This document shows positions 10,801 to 25,800 of a stretch of DNA of 64,000 nt, piece by piece. The stretch is from Odontocerum albicorne. Lineage: Eukaryota > Arthropoda > Insecta > Trichoptera > Odontoceridae. A program made the position numbers and the translations under genes. Location of the stretch: assembly GCA_949825065.1 (NCBI GenBank), contig OX463839.1, forward strand, positions 30,947,540 to 31,011,539. The letters are read 5' to 3'. Under the pieces are notes generated by a model. It worked only from the letters and a program-made list of their open reading frames with translations. It did no database searches and had not been told where the DNA came from. The first letter of the stretch is position 1; the number at the start of each line of letters is the position of its first letter.

Positions 10801-13800
10801 TCGGATAGTGGAGAACCATCTACCGGAGAGCCGTATCTGTTCTCAGATTGGTGGCGTCTCAACAGCTAGATGTTGGAGATGTCAGCGTGCATCTGACTGT
10901 TTTCTCACCGAAGATCACATGATCGGCGTCGAAGAGCAACTCGAGACTGACAAAAACTTGATAATAGCATATTAATATTGCCCATGTGGTTAATCTTATT
11001 GTTGAAATATTTCGCACGCAGCTTTATATTTAATAATATTACGACACGCCGATTTTAATATAAAAGGTATTTACATTTTTTAAATATTTTAAAAGACTAA
11101 ATTCTTTTTAATTTGATATTAACTATCTGATATTAACCTTTTTTGAAAGTGGTCGAATGGTTTGTAAATCAATGAACCAACATTAGATTTTTTTCCAATA
11201 ATTACACGCAATGTCTCATATACAGGTAGTCGTCGACGTATGACCTACGCGACTTACGACTGTTTGACTTTACGACCACAATCCGCGATCGGTATTATAA
11301 GCATTTTTTAAACCCTTCCGAGATGTCTACAACAAGGAAAATGTGAATTTCTCAACGTGCCAAGAAACAATGAAAGGCTATTGATTTAAAAACAAAAATG
11401 ATGGTAATTAAGCAGTACGAAGGAGGAAAAAAAGTATCTACCGGAGCAATGGAGACAAACGGAATTATTCTGTAAACGAATGCCAACACACGTTTACATC
11501 CATACGTTTACATCCATCCAGCCAAAAGCATGCCAGAATTAAAAACTTAAAAAAATAGGTTGACTGCTGCTGCTTGGCGGAAACATCGCGGGTTTCAAAC
11601 TCAAGCCTTTAGTAATTTGTCAATCAGAAAACCCGCGAGCATTCAAAAATGTAAACAAGCACACACTGCCCGTGTACTTTCGTTCCAATCAAAAAACATG
11701 GATGACGAAGACCCTATTTGAAGACTGATTCGTGAATTGTTTTATTCCTCAAGTTCATGAATGTGTGGAGAGTAAAATTCCTTTTAATATTTTAATGCTC
11801 TTAGATAATGCACCTGGACATCCACTCAATGTATCTGATCTTCATCCTAACGTGAAAGTTATTTTTTTGCCGCCAAACACAACTCCACTCATTCAGCCTA
11901 TGGACCAAGGTTATACTACTACATTTAAGGCTAACTATCTCAGAATAACTTATAGATGCTGACACAGAGCTTTCGTTGCGAGAGTTTAGGAAGCAGTACG
12001 ATTTTCTTAGGTATACCAAAAATATCGCTCCTGCCTGGGAGGCTGTGACAAAGAAGTGCATGAATGGTATTTGGGAAAATTGTGCTGAGCGTTACGCAAA
12101 TCCTTGAAGATTTCGATAGTGAACAAGAACTTGAAGTTATAGAAAAAATAGCAAAATTGGCGAAAGATCTGTCTTTAGAGTGTGAGGTAGAGGACATCGA
12201 GGAATTACTAGATCATAAGTCTGGAGAACTTACGAATGAAGAACTTATTGAATTGGATGAAGAAAAAGTAGCGGAAGAAAAAAGAAGAGAAGCAGAAAAA
12301 GAACAGGAGGTGGAGCCAGAAATAAAATTCACCGTTAAGGGACTATCCGAAGGTTTACTTATCTTTGGAATAAACTTCTTCCACATTTTGAAGAAATGGA
12401 CCCAAACATCGAACGATTTGTAAGGATTGAACGGATGGCACACGATGTGGTTCGCCCATGTCTTGAAATATGCGAGGAGAAGAAGAAACAAACAATCTAG
12501 ACAAACAAGCGGCCAATAATTTTTTTATATATATAACAACAACTGTATTTTCATGTTTTATTAATACATATAACATTTAACCAATTTTACTGTAGCATAT
12601 TTTTTTAATTAATCCTAACAAATGTAAAAATAAAAAACAAACGTAAAGATATCCGAATATCAGGAATGCTAATGATAAAGAAAACAAAGACAAACTCGAA
12701 AAATAATAAAAAAAGAAACCTCACAAATGACAGTGGTGATAGACTGATTATAATAAGAACATAGAAAACAGTCTTATGTTATGATATTGTAGGAATACCT
12801 ACTCAAATAAATAAATAATTGTCAAAATGAATAAGTGAATTGTTAAACACAATTGAATTAAATTAATTATTGTTAATAATAAACATACAGGGTCAATGAC
12901 CGATGAAGAATTCAAGGATTGTTACACGCTACGAACAACAACAATATTTACTATTTTATAGTACCTGCGACTCGCCTAGTCATCTCCAAATATAAATAAT
13001 TAACCTACCGCCAGTCCATGCGCCAGAGCGAGATAGAATATGTATCGCGAACTGGTTCATTCATTGGTATAAATTGTCCGCACTCTGAGAAATAAAGATA
13101 CTTTTATTGTCATCCATTCAACTGTCACGACGTATTATTTATTTACCTGCTGTCCACTTATCGATTTATATCCGCATTCCTGAGTCTATATTTATTGAAA
13201 ACAAATCAAGATCATCATGACAAATAAAGACAAGCAATCCGCTATATTGATGACTCTGCACGAGAAGTAACGCAGAATCAGCTAAAACGAAGATAACGAT
13301 GTCGATATCAAAATCATCAGCACGTTCTAATAGAACACACGCTACAAAGATAACGACCATCGTTACAATATCATCACGCACTATAATTCACATGTGTACC
13401 AAAATTATTGCATAAACCGACTTACGACCAGATCAACTTACGACCTGTTTATCGGACCCGATTTTGGTCATAAGTCGACGACTACCTGTATAATATAAGT
13501 GTTTTCATGTATTTTTAAGGATCCTCGTATCTTAGGTTGGAAACCTTTAATCCAGTAACTTACTTAAGTTGAGCGATTAGGTCTGCTTGAATATTTTGCG
13601 TTGGCAACATGATTAAAATTTACCTATATAAATGTTAGCTATCGATAAACAGATATTTACCCACATAACTTAGGTATTTGCTTAATGTTTATTTACATAA
13701 CCTGGAGAAAGCTGGAAGTAAAGTTTATCTGCGTTTAAAACTTTTAAAAACATCTCGCATATTTTAACGCGAGTATTTAGCTACATCGTAAGTAAACACA

Positions 13801-16800
13801 ACACGAGTTGTTGGCTAAAGTTGGATACAAGTTTTTTTTTATTTAATGCCTTACAACTTAAATACTTTTAATTAGTACAACCATTAGTCCCTACTTTTCC
13901 TTTTAGTATTCGACAATTTTCTAATTTACGAGAAACACTACATAATCTTTTGAACTGTGTTTGCTATGGATAATTCATTAAGGGGTGTTTCTTTGTCTAC
14001 TTACAAACCGAAACAATATTTAAATCCTGACTATTTAATACGTATAATTTTTAACTTTAAACCTAGGATTGCGTCTAACTTGAATATTTTTATCAATGTA
14101 TTGTACTTTGTTGACAATTATTTTGGTTATGTGTTCGTTAATTATCGTCATTGATATTTGTAAAATAATATATTAAAATATACATTTTTCAAATGCTACA
14201 AGTATTTTGAATAAACAAACTATGAAACAATATTTCAAAGCAGAAAAACTAAGAAACAGAACTCAACGTGTCTATTGTTTAAAAGCCGAAAATAAAACTA
14301 TATATTTAATATAATCCAACCAAAATTTAGGAACTTGATATTTCAAACCACGTATGGAATATTTTATCTTCCGAATGGATATTGACAATGAATAATAAAT
14401 CAATCACTAGTGCCCTTGCCCTTTTCAGGAACTAGTGTAGAATATTTTATCTTCCGAATGGATATTGACATTGAATAATAACTCAATCACTAGTGCCCCT
14501 GCCCCTTTCAGGAACTAGAATAGAATATTTTATCTTCCGAATGGATATTGACATTGAATAATAACTCAATCATTAGTGCCCCTGCCCCTTTCAGGAACTA
14601 GTGTAGAATATTTTATCTTCCGAATGGATATTGACATTGAATAATAACTCAATTACTAGTGCCCCTGCCCCTTTCAGGAACTAGTGTAGAATATTTTATC
14701 TTCCGAATGAATATTGACATTGAATAATAACTCAATCACTAGTGCCCCTGCCCCTTTCAGGAACTAGTGTAGAATATTTTATCTTCCGAATGGATATTGA
14801 CATTGAATAATAACGCAATCACTAGTGCCCCTGCCCCTTTCAGGAACTAGTGTAGAATATTTTATCTTCCGAATGGATATTGATATTGAATAATAACTCA
14901 ATCACTAGTGCCCCTGCCCCTTTCAGAAACTAGTGTAGAATATTTTATCTTCCGAATGAATATTGACATTGAATAATAACTCAATCACTAGTGCCCCTCC
15001 CCTGCCTCTTTCAGGAGCTAGTGTAGAATATTTTATCTTCCGGATGGATATTGACATTGAATAATAACTCAATTTCCAACAATAAACTATTTTAAATATA
15101 TATAATCAAAACATCATTCTATGAAACAACGATCCCGTTGCAAAGTGTATTTCTGACAATTTAATATAACATAGTATTGTTTATTGTTATGTCCTTCTTA
15201 TTTCATTACTCTCCTCAAAATAGATAATACGAGTACATAGAGCGGAGTGCGTCACTGTAACTCGATTAGATTTCATGTCTCGAAATATATGGTGTTTACT
15301 GATTAGATGCCGTTTACGCGGACAGTGCAAAGAAAAGTATTGTTTCGATTTAAATTGTAACTCACACATTTCGCAATTAACGCAGTATCTTGAAAAATGA
15401 AATTAAAAAATTATACTCTAACACATGTAGAGCACTTTTGACTGGACGGGTGGCGTGGCATAGCGATAGAAGAAAAGAGAATCATCGACAGCAGTTTGCT
15501 GATATCACCTATACGCCACTGGTACAAAGAACTGTAACAATAGGTGGATGGCTGCTGCTCGGTATTCGGAGAATTCCGGTCACGTTCAAAGGCGTAGAGT
15601 GGTGAACAGTAGCAGGGTGATGAGATTCCTCTTAGGCAGGTAGTGCTGGTCTCAAGTAAAAGTGGGTAGGAAAAGCGAACTGAAAATATTTATTTTTGCA
15701 TTTTTCGCTTCTTATGTGCGTAAATTATCACATACAAAATGCCAAATAAATGTCACAGGGATTTATATATGTACAAGAAAACAGATGTCTTATGTTTAAT
15801 CGACGCATACGTTCGGTACAGTCGCCGAGAATACTCCCAGCATTTACAAACATTATACACACATACACAAGAAATCAATTATATTTCATGCTGACGCATA
15901 CGTCCGATATATCACCAGAATTGTAGCCTACATTGAAATCCATCGACAAATAAAGACAGAAAGTGAAGCGCTTGGACTGAACATCAAGAGGAAGAAGACT
16001 AAACTCATATTCATCGGCCGTAAAAATACAACTGTGAAAATGCACAAGTTTATATAGCTAGACTTCTTGAACGCTGAAATACGAGTATATGTTATCTTGA
16101 TGGTGAGATAATGCGCAAAATTCAGATGGCTGGAGAACGGATAGTCTTTTAATGGTGATTCGTAAATCCAATTCAAAAACGAAATACGACTGGTCAAATC
16201 CTCGTTTTCTATACTTGATTATATGACTCAGAGACGGAAATACTCAAAGCATGCAAAAGACAGAAGATTGGTGCTTTTGAAATGTGGTGCTGAAGGCGGA
16301 TTCCTCACATTCGAAAGAGTGCCAGAAAACGACATCAATTGATTATTGAAAATATTGGAATAGAGTGGCTTCTCTCTATGTTGATATTAGATTTTAAAAT
16401 ACCAGTTCATATACATATATTGGACGCACAGAGTAGAAAGACGACGATAACCTTAAAAGTTAGATATTAACTGATAGTGTGAATAGGGGAAAGAACAGAG
16501 CAGATCCTCATTATAGGAATTAAATAGATGTACGAAGCAAAAAAGTGTACATTTTAAGAGACTGTATAAAGCAAGAGATCATACGCACTAAAGAAAATCG
16601 TTAAATATGATGATATTTATAATAGTAAACATTGAGGGATCGACGCAAAACCCTTTTTTTCATTATGATTAACATATTCAAATAAAACAGGAATATCATT
16701 GGTCTTGCGTACAAAAGCAATCAAAACTGCAAAACTGAGTATGCATTGAAGATACAATATTTCAGACTAACTATCGTCGTAGTATGTTATTATATTATAT

Positions 16801-19800
16801 TGTATTATATTACAACGTTTTGAGTATATTTCCTAAAGTTCTTCAATGGTATGATGGATAAAAATTATACAAATTGTATAAAAAATAAACCTGATCAAAT
16901 GAATGGTAATTAATCTTATATTGCATAGTTAGTAACAGCGAAAAGTTTATGTCATTACTCAAATGGTGCTTAACGTGATTGGAAAAACCACTCATAAAAT
17001 TAATCTAAGCTTAATGTCGTTTCAATCGTTTTGCTGAATATTGTTTTTAGCAGTTTCATAAATTAAATAGTAACTTGTTACTTTAGTATTAACTGGAATG
17101 ATTTAACCCGCTTTAATGAACTGAAAATAAAACAAACGAAAAATCCCATTCTTATCTGAAATAAAACAAAATGTTTATTTAATGAAAATCCCCCTTTCCC
17201 CTACCCCAGATAAGGCGCGAGGGATAAATATTGCTGACTGAAATCAAGATACACAATTATTCGATAGAAAAACTAAATCCAATTTTCACTTGCGAGTTTT
17301 AAATTCTTTTCTCGATACTCTTCAACCTTTGAAACGAACTTTCTTTATTATTCCTCTTCATTTTCAATTGTTCATTTCTCGCTTCTCTTAAAAAACTTTT
17401 CGAATATTTCATGATATTTATTAGAAAACTTTATATTTAATAATTATTTAAGATGAAAAAAGTCTTTAAATTGTTTTGCTTTTCACTTTCTCATAACTCA
17501 AATCATTTAATATTATTATATTGACTTTCCGTTGATTTAACCACGTCAGTATTGTAGCCTATTAGTTAACATAAATGATTAAAGCCCAGGTATCCCGGAT
17601 GCAATATACAAACTATGTAGTGTATCTTTAAGGACGTTTTCAGTTCAATTTATTGTTTTACTGGTATTACGTAACTGCATTACTCGTGTTGATTATTGGA
17701 GCGTTCTTGAAGTGGTTGTGAAAAAGGTTACGTGAGTCTTAGATTTTTTTTTGTATATATTGAAATTCTTGCTTGATTATTTTGCCAATATATAGAATCA
17801 AAAGCACTTAATCGTTTAAGATATGTTCCATACATTACACTCCTGTGCAGTTCTGGAAAGAGTTTCAAAAGGAACAAGTCGTAGATTTAGACCGTGATGG
17901 TGTTATATAAGATATACAGACCGTTGGGGTTGCCAAGTTGAGAGAAATACCCTAAAATTATGCTCTTCGGAAAGCTGTCATCAAGTCGTGTTTAGATCTA
18001 CAAACGTTGTGAAGCCCCGGAGCTAGATATTACTTTGTACATAACACTTCTACCAACTACAAAAAACTCCCAATTGTAAATAATTAAGGAAGCGACTTTA
18101 AGCCGATGAAAAGTATTTGTATCTATTGTATCACGTAAAGTTTGAACCTTATATGTATTAAAGTTATGTGTAATTTATGACAGTGAGACTAAGTGAGAGC
18201 AACGGAGATGTGGCCCGGGGTCAACTACAGCTGTTCCGGCCGCAGGAGCAGCGTTGGCAGCCCGCTTGCATCTCGCACTGGGACGCATCGCTACCCGAGG
18301 CAATCTGCGGTATGCTTGGCTACAGGTAAAAACTGCAACTCACCTTTCTTGAGACTCTCGTCTAATCTTGGTCACTATTATTTGCTTCCAACAATATGTG
18401 TGGAAAGGAGAATTCTTTCCTCATTTCAGACATTTCACCAGAAGAAATGATGATATTCTTGTGGAAACTGGTGACTAAAATTGCTAAAGGGGGGCAAGCA
18501 TGAGAATGTTCTCCCCCCCCCCAGGCCCAGTAAAGACAGTCATCTATTTTACTGTTCAGGCCCAGTAAAGTATTCTTGAATGTACTCAACATTGCTCATG
18601 ACAGAAAAGAATGAAAACGGGCTCTTAAAATAATTAATCAGTAATAACTGTGGCCTACAAAACATCGCTGATGCTAAATGAATATGTAAATGTCCACATA
18701 TTTAGAATAATTGTATATATCGATTGCTTAATTCAACGTTTTTTATAGACCAATAATCCACCTGGAGCTTTGGTAGACCCAGTTATCTGAAATGGCTGAC
18801 CCTGTCACATGAAATAGACCATGTGATGAAGCCAACCAGAGAGCCGGAAGGCAGAGATCAAATAAACATCTAAGAGATTATTTAAGTTGACATCCTTTGA
18901 GATTTGCTTCTATGAAACGGAAGCGACGATAGAAATAGATGATTTATTGATTAAAAAATAAGTTATGTACATTTCCTCGAAAACTTTTATTTAATGGAAT
19001 AAATATTAGCCATTCAACAAAAATTAAAAGCTCGTTTATTTTTTTAAATCAGACAATGAATTTTTTTTTTATATATTTTGTTACTTTTGTAAGACCAAAC
19101 TCTTACTCATATGAAAAAGTGTAAGAGCCTTGTGTTTATACAATATGAAGGACATGTTCTCAATTTTGTACTTAAATATTTTCCTGTAAATGAAATCCTT
19201 TTCGGGACGAATGAAAAAAAGTGGTTCATCCAATCATCCACCTTTATCCACAATGGTGGAAAGCTTTCTTCCAATAAGTAAGAATTTTAATTATGTTGTT
19301 GAGGAAGGTTTGTTCAAGAATCCAGCTAATTAATTTCTAATTTATTTCTTTAAAATTACTAACATGACTGAACAAAATTTCGACTTAAACCATCAAATTT
19401 ACAATAACTTCTTCAAAAAACGCTGAAAATTTATGATTCTTTTAATTGTGGACAGTTTTTTTGCCAAATTCTTATTTTCTTCTCTATTAATATTTTTTGG
19501 GCAATATTTTATTTCAACATTTTAATCGATCTTCTAAAAATGATTCGCAATTATAACGAATCACAAGAATACGAAACGTCCATGAGAGAAGATAAAAAAA
19601 TCTATGCAAGTGTTGCATTGTATAGAATGGGTAGCAAGCCCGTTTTTAGAAGAAAAAAATAAGATGCACTTTTATTTATCAGGAAAATCTAGGACTGGAA
19701 TTGATGTAGAAATATTTGAAGCAAAAACGGTTATTCATTCTCTTTCCAAATAATATTAGGTCCTTACATATGAAATTGGCGTTTTGCCGTACTGGCAACT

Positions 19801-22800
19801 TTGATCTCAAATATCTTCTCTTTGGTTAGGAATTCCAAATTAAAATTTATACAGCTATTTACTCAAGTATTTGTGTTTCGAAAATTATAATTCATTTGTT
19901 TTTTCCTCAATTGTTTTTTTTCTTTGCGTCACTCAGTTTACAAAATGGAAAACTTGAAATATCGCGTTATTTACGAGTACGAGTTCCACCGTGGCACCAG
20001 TGCTGCAGAAACGGCTCGAAGGATTAATGATGTGTATGGCGACGGTGCCGCAAAAGAAAACACAGTGCGTTTTTGGTTCCAACGTTTTCGTTCTGGAAAT
20101 TTCGACCTGCAGAATAAGCCCCGTGGACGGCCGGAGACCAAAGTTGATAATGAAGAATTGAAGGCTATTGTGGAAGCGGATCCATCGCAAACCACGTCCG
20201 AGTTAGCTGCAGGCTGCGGTGTTAGTGATAAAACTGTTTTAATCCACTTGAAGCAAATTGGGAAGGTGAAAAAGCTTGAAAGGTGGGTACCTCACGAATT
20301 GAGTGAAGCAAATCAACAAACGCGCGTTGACTGCTGCGTTGCATTACTCAACCGGCACAATAATGAAGGGATTTTGAATCGAATCATTACCTGTAATGAA
20401 AAGTGGATCCTGTATGATAATCGGAAGCGCTCATCGCAATGGCTGAACCCTGCCGAACCAGCCAAACCATGCCCCAAGCGAAAATTGACTCCAAAAAAGT
20501 TACTTGTGAGCGTTTGGTGGACTAGTGCTGGTGTCGTTCACTACAGCTTTCTTAAATCTGGCCAGACGATTACGGCAGATGTCTATTGTCAGCAACTGCA
20601 AACCATGATGGAAAAGCTAGCTGCTAAACAACCGAGGCTGGTTAATCGCTCAAGGCCACTGCTGCTTCATGATAACGCTAGACCACACACTGCACAACAG
20701 ACGGCTACCAAATTAGAAGAGCTTCAATTGGAATGTCTAAGACATCCACCGTACTCTCCGGACCTTGCCCCAACAGATTACTATTTTTTTCGAAATTTGG
20801 ATAACTTCTTGCAAGGGAAAAAATTCAACTCCGATGGGGCAGTCCAAACCGACTTCAAAGATTTTATTGATTCCCGTCCGAATGGTTTTTTTAGTAAAGG
20901 GATCGATGAACTACCTATGAGATGGCAAAAGTGCATAGATAGCAATGGTACATACTTTGATTAAATAAATATATTATATTAAAAAAAAATCAACTTTATG
21001 TTCCTCCCAAACAAAACGCCAATTTCATATGTAAGGACCTAATATATAAATAAATGGCTGTCAACATCGGCATCTATCATGTGTTACATACTAGTAGTTC
21101 GTCTTATTATGTTATGTACCTACGTGAAGCACTATTGGCAGTAAATGTTACATACTATTGTACAATAAATATGGCGAGATCAACGTAAAGATGTTTTGCC
21201 TGCTTTAGCGACTACGAATAGGTGTTTGACTGGGTTAAACATAGGTACCCTATAATTATGCTTCGGAATAGTAACATTGACGGTAAAGATGTCAATATAA
21301 TTACAAACTTGTATACCATTAAGCATCAGAAGACTGCGATCAGACTGGCAAATTATATGTACACTATGGATGATATTGATATCCAGCGGGAAGTTCACCA
21401 GGGCAGCATATTACTATCATTACTATTCAACTTTTATTCCGATGAGTTTTTAAAGAAGCATTCGCTAATATTGACATGAGAGAAAAAGTTAATGGTGTTA
21501 CAATTTCAGATATGCAGACGATACTGTCATACTTACAGACAGCATGAATAATCTTCAGAAACGTATCACCAAAATAAAGGAAGCTGGAGAATGTTAAACA
21601 TCAATGTCGCGAAAATTTAATTTATGACATTTAATCGCGATGACACAAATAAAAAGAACAAACCGATTTCAATATATCTGCAGCAAAATAACAGAGACTC
21701 TCGGTCCTACATCGAAGTAAAACGCGACAACATGGATATTCTTCTGTAACGAAAATATCAATTTAAACCTTCGACAAACAATAATCAAGTGCTATGTATG
21801 GTCTGTACTGTTATATGGAATGGAGACATGGACCCTCAAGGTGAACACCATGAACCGATTAAAAGCGTTTAAATAGGGATTAATAGGAGAATGCTTCGAA
21901 TTCTTTGGACAGGTATGGTCAACAACACGAAGAGCCGCAACAAAAATATAGCTGCTAGCCAACGTCAACATTGGAAACGTGTCATACTTGTGACATGTTT
22001 TGCGTGGTTCCAAATACCAAGTATTTTAGCTTATTCGTAAAGGAATAATTTAGGTTCGTCGTGGTGCTGTAAGAAGGCAGATGCCCCAGCTAGGCTATAC
22101 AAGGCGACCAAGAGCTGTTCCACAAGGCGCAGGATACAAAGGTCTTTGGGCCGACGCGGACGACAGGAGTCCTCACATGGTACGAGAAGAATAAGATGTA
22201 CCTATTACACAGACTGGTTAACACAATATGAAGTTGATTGACAAAAAGAGTTTCTTTATTCTTCACTAAGAAAGAAAATAAAAGAAAGATTATATTGTGA
22301 GTAAAAGTACTACACCTTTAATATTTAAAATCCCGTCAATAACGCTACAATACCTATTGTACACAATATTATTTATTCCACAAAGAGAACACAATACATT
22401 ATTACCCGTTTGATGATATTCCAATCACTGTTTACATTGTTATACTCTACCTATAATATCCATACTTATTCCTTAACAATACGATATGCCATAAAGAAAG
22501 TAGGTATCATTTCCCTTGTTTGAACCAAATAATATAATATTTGTGTAAATAATCTCGTATGTACGAGTATGTTATATAATGGTGCGATAGCTATCTGCTT
22601 TCTGATTATCATTGACATTGATTTTTTGGTTCCAAGTTAATTAATCATTTTATCTTCTACGTATTTCCTTTCAAACGGTTTATCGTAGCTTTAAAAATCA
22701 AGACACAGGCTTAGAGGATTTTCGAACCAAGTTTATAATCATGGTTGAAGCATAAAATAAATAAAGATTTTCAATGTCTAATAATTTACTTTTCAGCATT

Positions 22801-25800
22801 TCGTGTTGTTAACCCAACCCTATTGTGGAGTTTTTTTTATTATTTAAATAAAATATTTTTAATGGTTTCTGTATGAAATCACCAACGAACATCATAAATA
22901 TTTATTTTTTAATTTCAACGAGAAACTAAAATTCTTTAAGAATACCCAAACGATTATTATACTCGTACTTTCTCTAGTTTAGAACAATTTTTTTAGTAAA
23001 AATAAAATTTCAAAAAAATTTAAATAATTGTACATTTGTATTAAAAGTGTTTTAATATTATAAAATACAATAGGGAATTTACCCCTAGCGTCTGGTGTGC
23101 ATTTATTTTTTGTGTTTTTTATTTTTGTCTGTGTATCTCACAATAAAAAAATATTGAAATTGTCTTTGAGTCACAAAATCAGAGTAGATACCTACGTGCA
23201 TTAGTAGTGACTTAAGGTTTTTTTGTAGTTCGGCGAACTCCAGCCGTTTAAGAGGGCTCGACGGCAACGAGCTGAGCATAGCCTCTCGACAGAGGGACCC
23301 TTCGCTTTGGAGGATGTACCGGGAGAAGGAGACCAACCTACTCAAGGAGTTCCGAACTTGCGGAGCCACTTCAACAAACTTGGATCTAGTTTGCACCAAC
23401 TACGGTTTGTATATCACATCTCTCTTGTCATTCACCCATCTCCCACGTTATGCGTCATTCGTTAAACTTACGAGTATTATTTTTATCACATAAAATTAAA
23501 AATATTTGCGTCATATTTATTGGTGGATATTGTCAAGAGATTAGATTGCGTGGACAAGCACCCACCTGAAAGAGTGATCACACAAAGGGTTATGCCGTTA
23601 ACTCTAGGTTGACTTCGCATTACTCCCTCCGTAAGGTTGGAGGGAGTGTGTATTAAAAATCCCCATCTTTATATATGGGATGCAGATAAAGAACTAACGT
23701 ATTGTCCTTTTTCTTCAAATGAGTATGCGTAAAACTGTTTTTTTATTCGCGTCTAAATTGGAATTGCATATAATTATCTCTAAAATAAATACTCGCGTTA
23801 ATTTTCCATTTCAAGTAAATTAATCGAATATTATAATAATTATCTACAAAAGGTTTGCTCTCAAAGTTTGGAGCATTCAAAAAGCTTAAATTTTAATACC
23901 GTAATGTTTGCCCTCTACCACAAACCACAAACCGCATTTGCATCAATTTACTTTACATATTTGATTAATTATCGAAAATTAGTAACACTTTAATACATTA
24001 AACCTCACGACCACATTTTAAACATATTTTTTTAAATTTACTTCAAATCCGTGACGATCTCCGTGTCCTCATTGATAATAGGCCTGTCTTCCATCCCAGT
24101 GGGGGGTGGGTTCAATTCCTGCTTAAAATCAGATTTATTAAAAAAGTATTCTAGTCTAGTTTTCACTTCAGGCCTCTTTAGCATATTTCTAGTTAGTTGG
24201 AAGAGATTGCTGCATGGCAATTAGCCCACTGGAATGTACTCGTACATACAACGAAAGTGTAGTACAATTACTTGAAAACAAGGATAAATGTTATGTTTTA
24301 TCGATATTTTAATTTCGAAACATGTTTATAATCAAAGAAAGAAAAACAATTATTGAGAAAATCTCAAAAACGTTTTTGGTTTTCATGTTCTTCACATTCT
24401 ATAAATAACATAATAAATATTAACTCTTAAAAGTTAAAGTAAAACATGCGTTATTTATCTGTGAATGTTTTCTTTGTATTTTTGTTAACTATCAACAATA
24501 ATGTGTGTAAAGGTTTGTAGCTGTTACGAATATCTACAAAAAAAGATATTTTGATATTCAATTCAAGATATTTTCTTAAAAAAAAAACTATGGTATCATG
24601 GTCAAGGTTTCTCGAAAGTAAAAATAAAACCAACTTCCCGATAAAATGATCTTGAAACGCCAAGGAAAAACGTATCTTGATCTTTTCTATTGATATCTCG
24701 AGAGCTTTCCAAATGTTCCATTATTCCCAATACCGCGCGTTTACCGCAACCCTTTTATGATATTAAATTTATTTTTGTACCATCAATATTACAAAGGATT
24801 ATGATTTATCGAATTAACAAGTTGAATTTTAAAAACTTATTAATAACTAGCTGTACCTAGCCACGCGTTGCTGTGGCTCAGTCTGGTTAAATGGAAAAGA
24901 AAGAAAGGAGAAAGCACACGTTTCATTTCACAATGCTTGTGGGTATACAATATTTTTTATGTCTTTCAGCCACTCTCAGTCTGTCGCGTTTATCGCCGTG
25001 CTCGCAAATGATCACGTCACTCCAAGAGGTCAATTCACGATATGATTTGAATTCAAATGAAAGATCGATTGCACCGAAAAAGAAGACAGAAGGTTATAAC
25101 AAAAACATATAAAATTGCGAAATATTAAAAAAGGAACTGAATAATATTGGTAAGTTCGTAGACGTCTTTGTTCTTGGCGCCAACAATAGTTCGTTCACTC
25201 AGCCAATCGTGATTCTTATAATTGATTTGAATATAGGGAAATACTTTTTCAACCAATTCTTCTTTTGACATCACTAAATTGCAGAAGCTATAGTCTTCCA
25301 ACATTAGTTCTATTACCGTCATTTACAACTGCATCTCGCAAATTAACGTATTCTTCAGAGCGAAGCTTGGTCCGATTCAAACGGATGAATATCAAACGTT
25401 CTGTTTTCTATGACAGTTCACAAATTTGCCCCAATACAACCTTGTAACGACGTTCAGTGATTATAATTATTTTATCGACATTAATATAAGGCTCGATTCT
25501 AATATTTACCTAAATAGCAAGTTATTTAGGTAAATATATTACAAAAAACTAACAATAATGACAAATTTATACATCTTGTTACAAATCTCCATTTCTACAT
25601 ACGATTGATGTGTGAATATCTCAGCTGATCGATCGTTTTGCAGCTGGACACGCATATTTGTAGTTAATTTCAACGTCTTTACATGTCGCCACAAAGTAGA
25701 GTATTTCAGGCAACATATAAAATTGCGAAACATAAAAGTAACTAATTAAATGTTAAGGGAAGACAAATAGATAATTGGAACTAATTAAAAAAATCTCCAT

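Larger units (their letters stand above)
5646..18183. other. 12.5-kb intron 2 of the protease gene
   Basis: The intron is mostly transposon debris: a foldback repeat, a deleted Harbinger, SINEs, a pogo/Tigger element, an 83-bp tandem array and LINE remains. The intervals 8600-9050, 9600-11200, 13500-14350 and 16500-18180 show nothing recognisable. The exception is a GC-richer patch at about 10770-10955 that I could not assign. Confidence 0.7.

Noticed and set aside
14357..15074. Regular repeats that could suggest a CRISPR array
   Set aside because: Units are contiguous with no unique spacers, and the DNA is eukaryotic. This is a simple tandem repeat.
15390..15605. Plus ORF with GC-richer sequence, considered as a gene
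   Set aside because: It resembles a scrambled LINE tail region and has no consistent frame or domain; too weak to annotate.
23103..23399. Minus-strand 98-residue ORF
   Set aside because: It is antisense to the SRCR exon. The plus frame fits splice sites, phase and domain.
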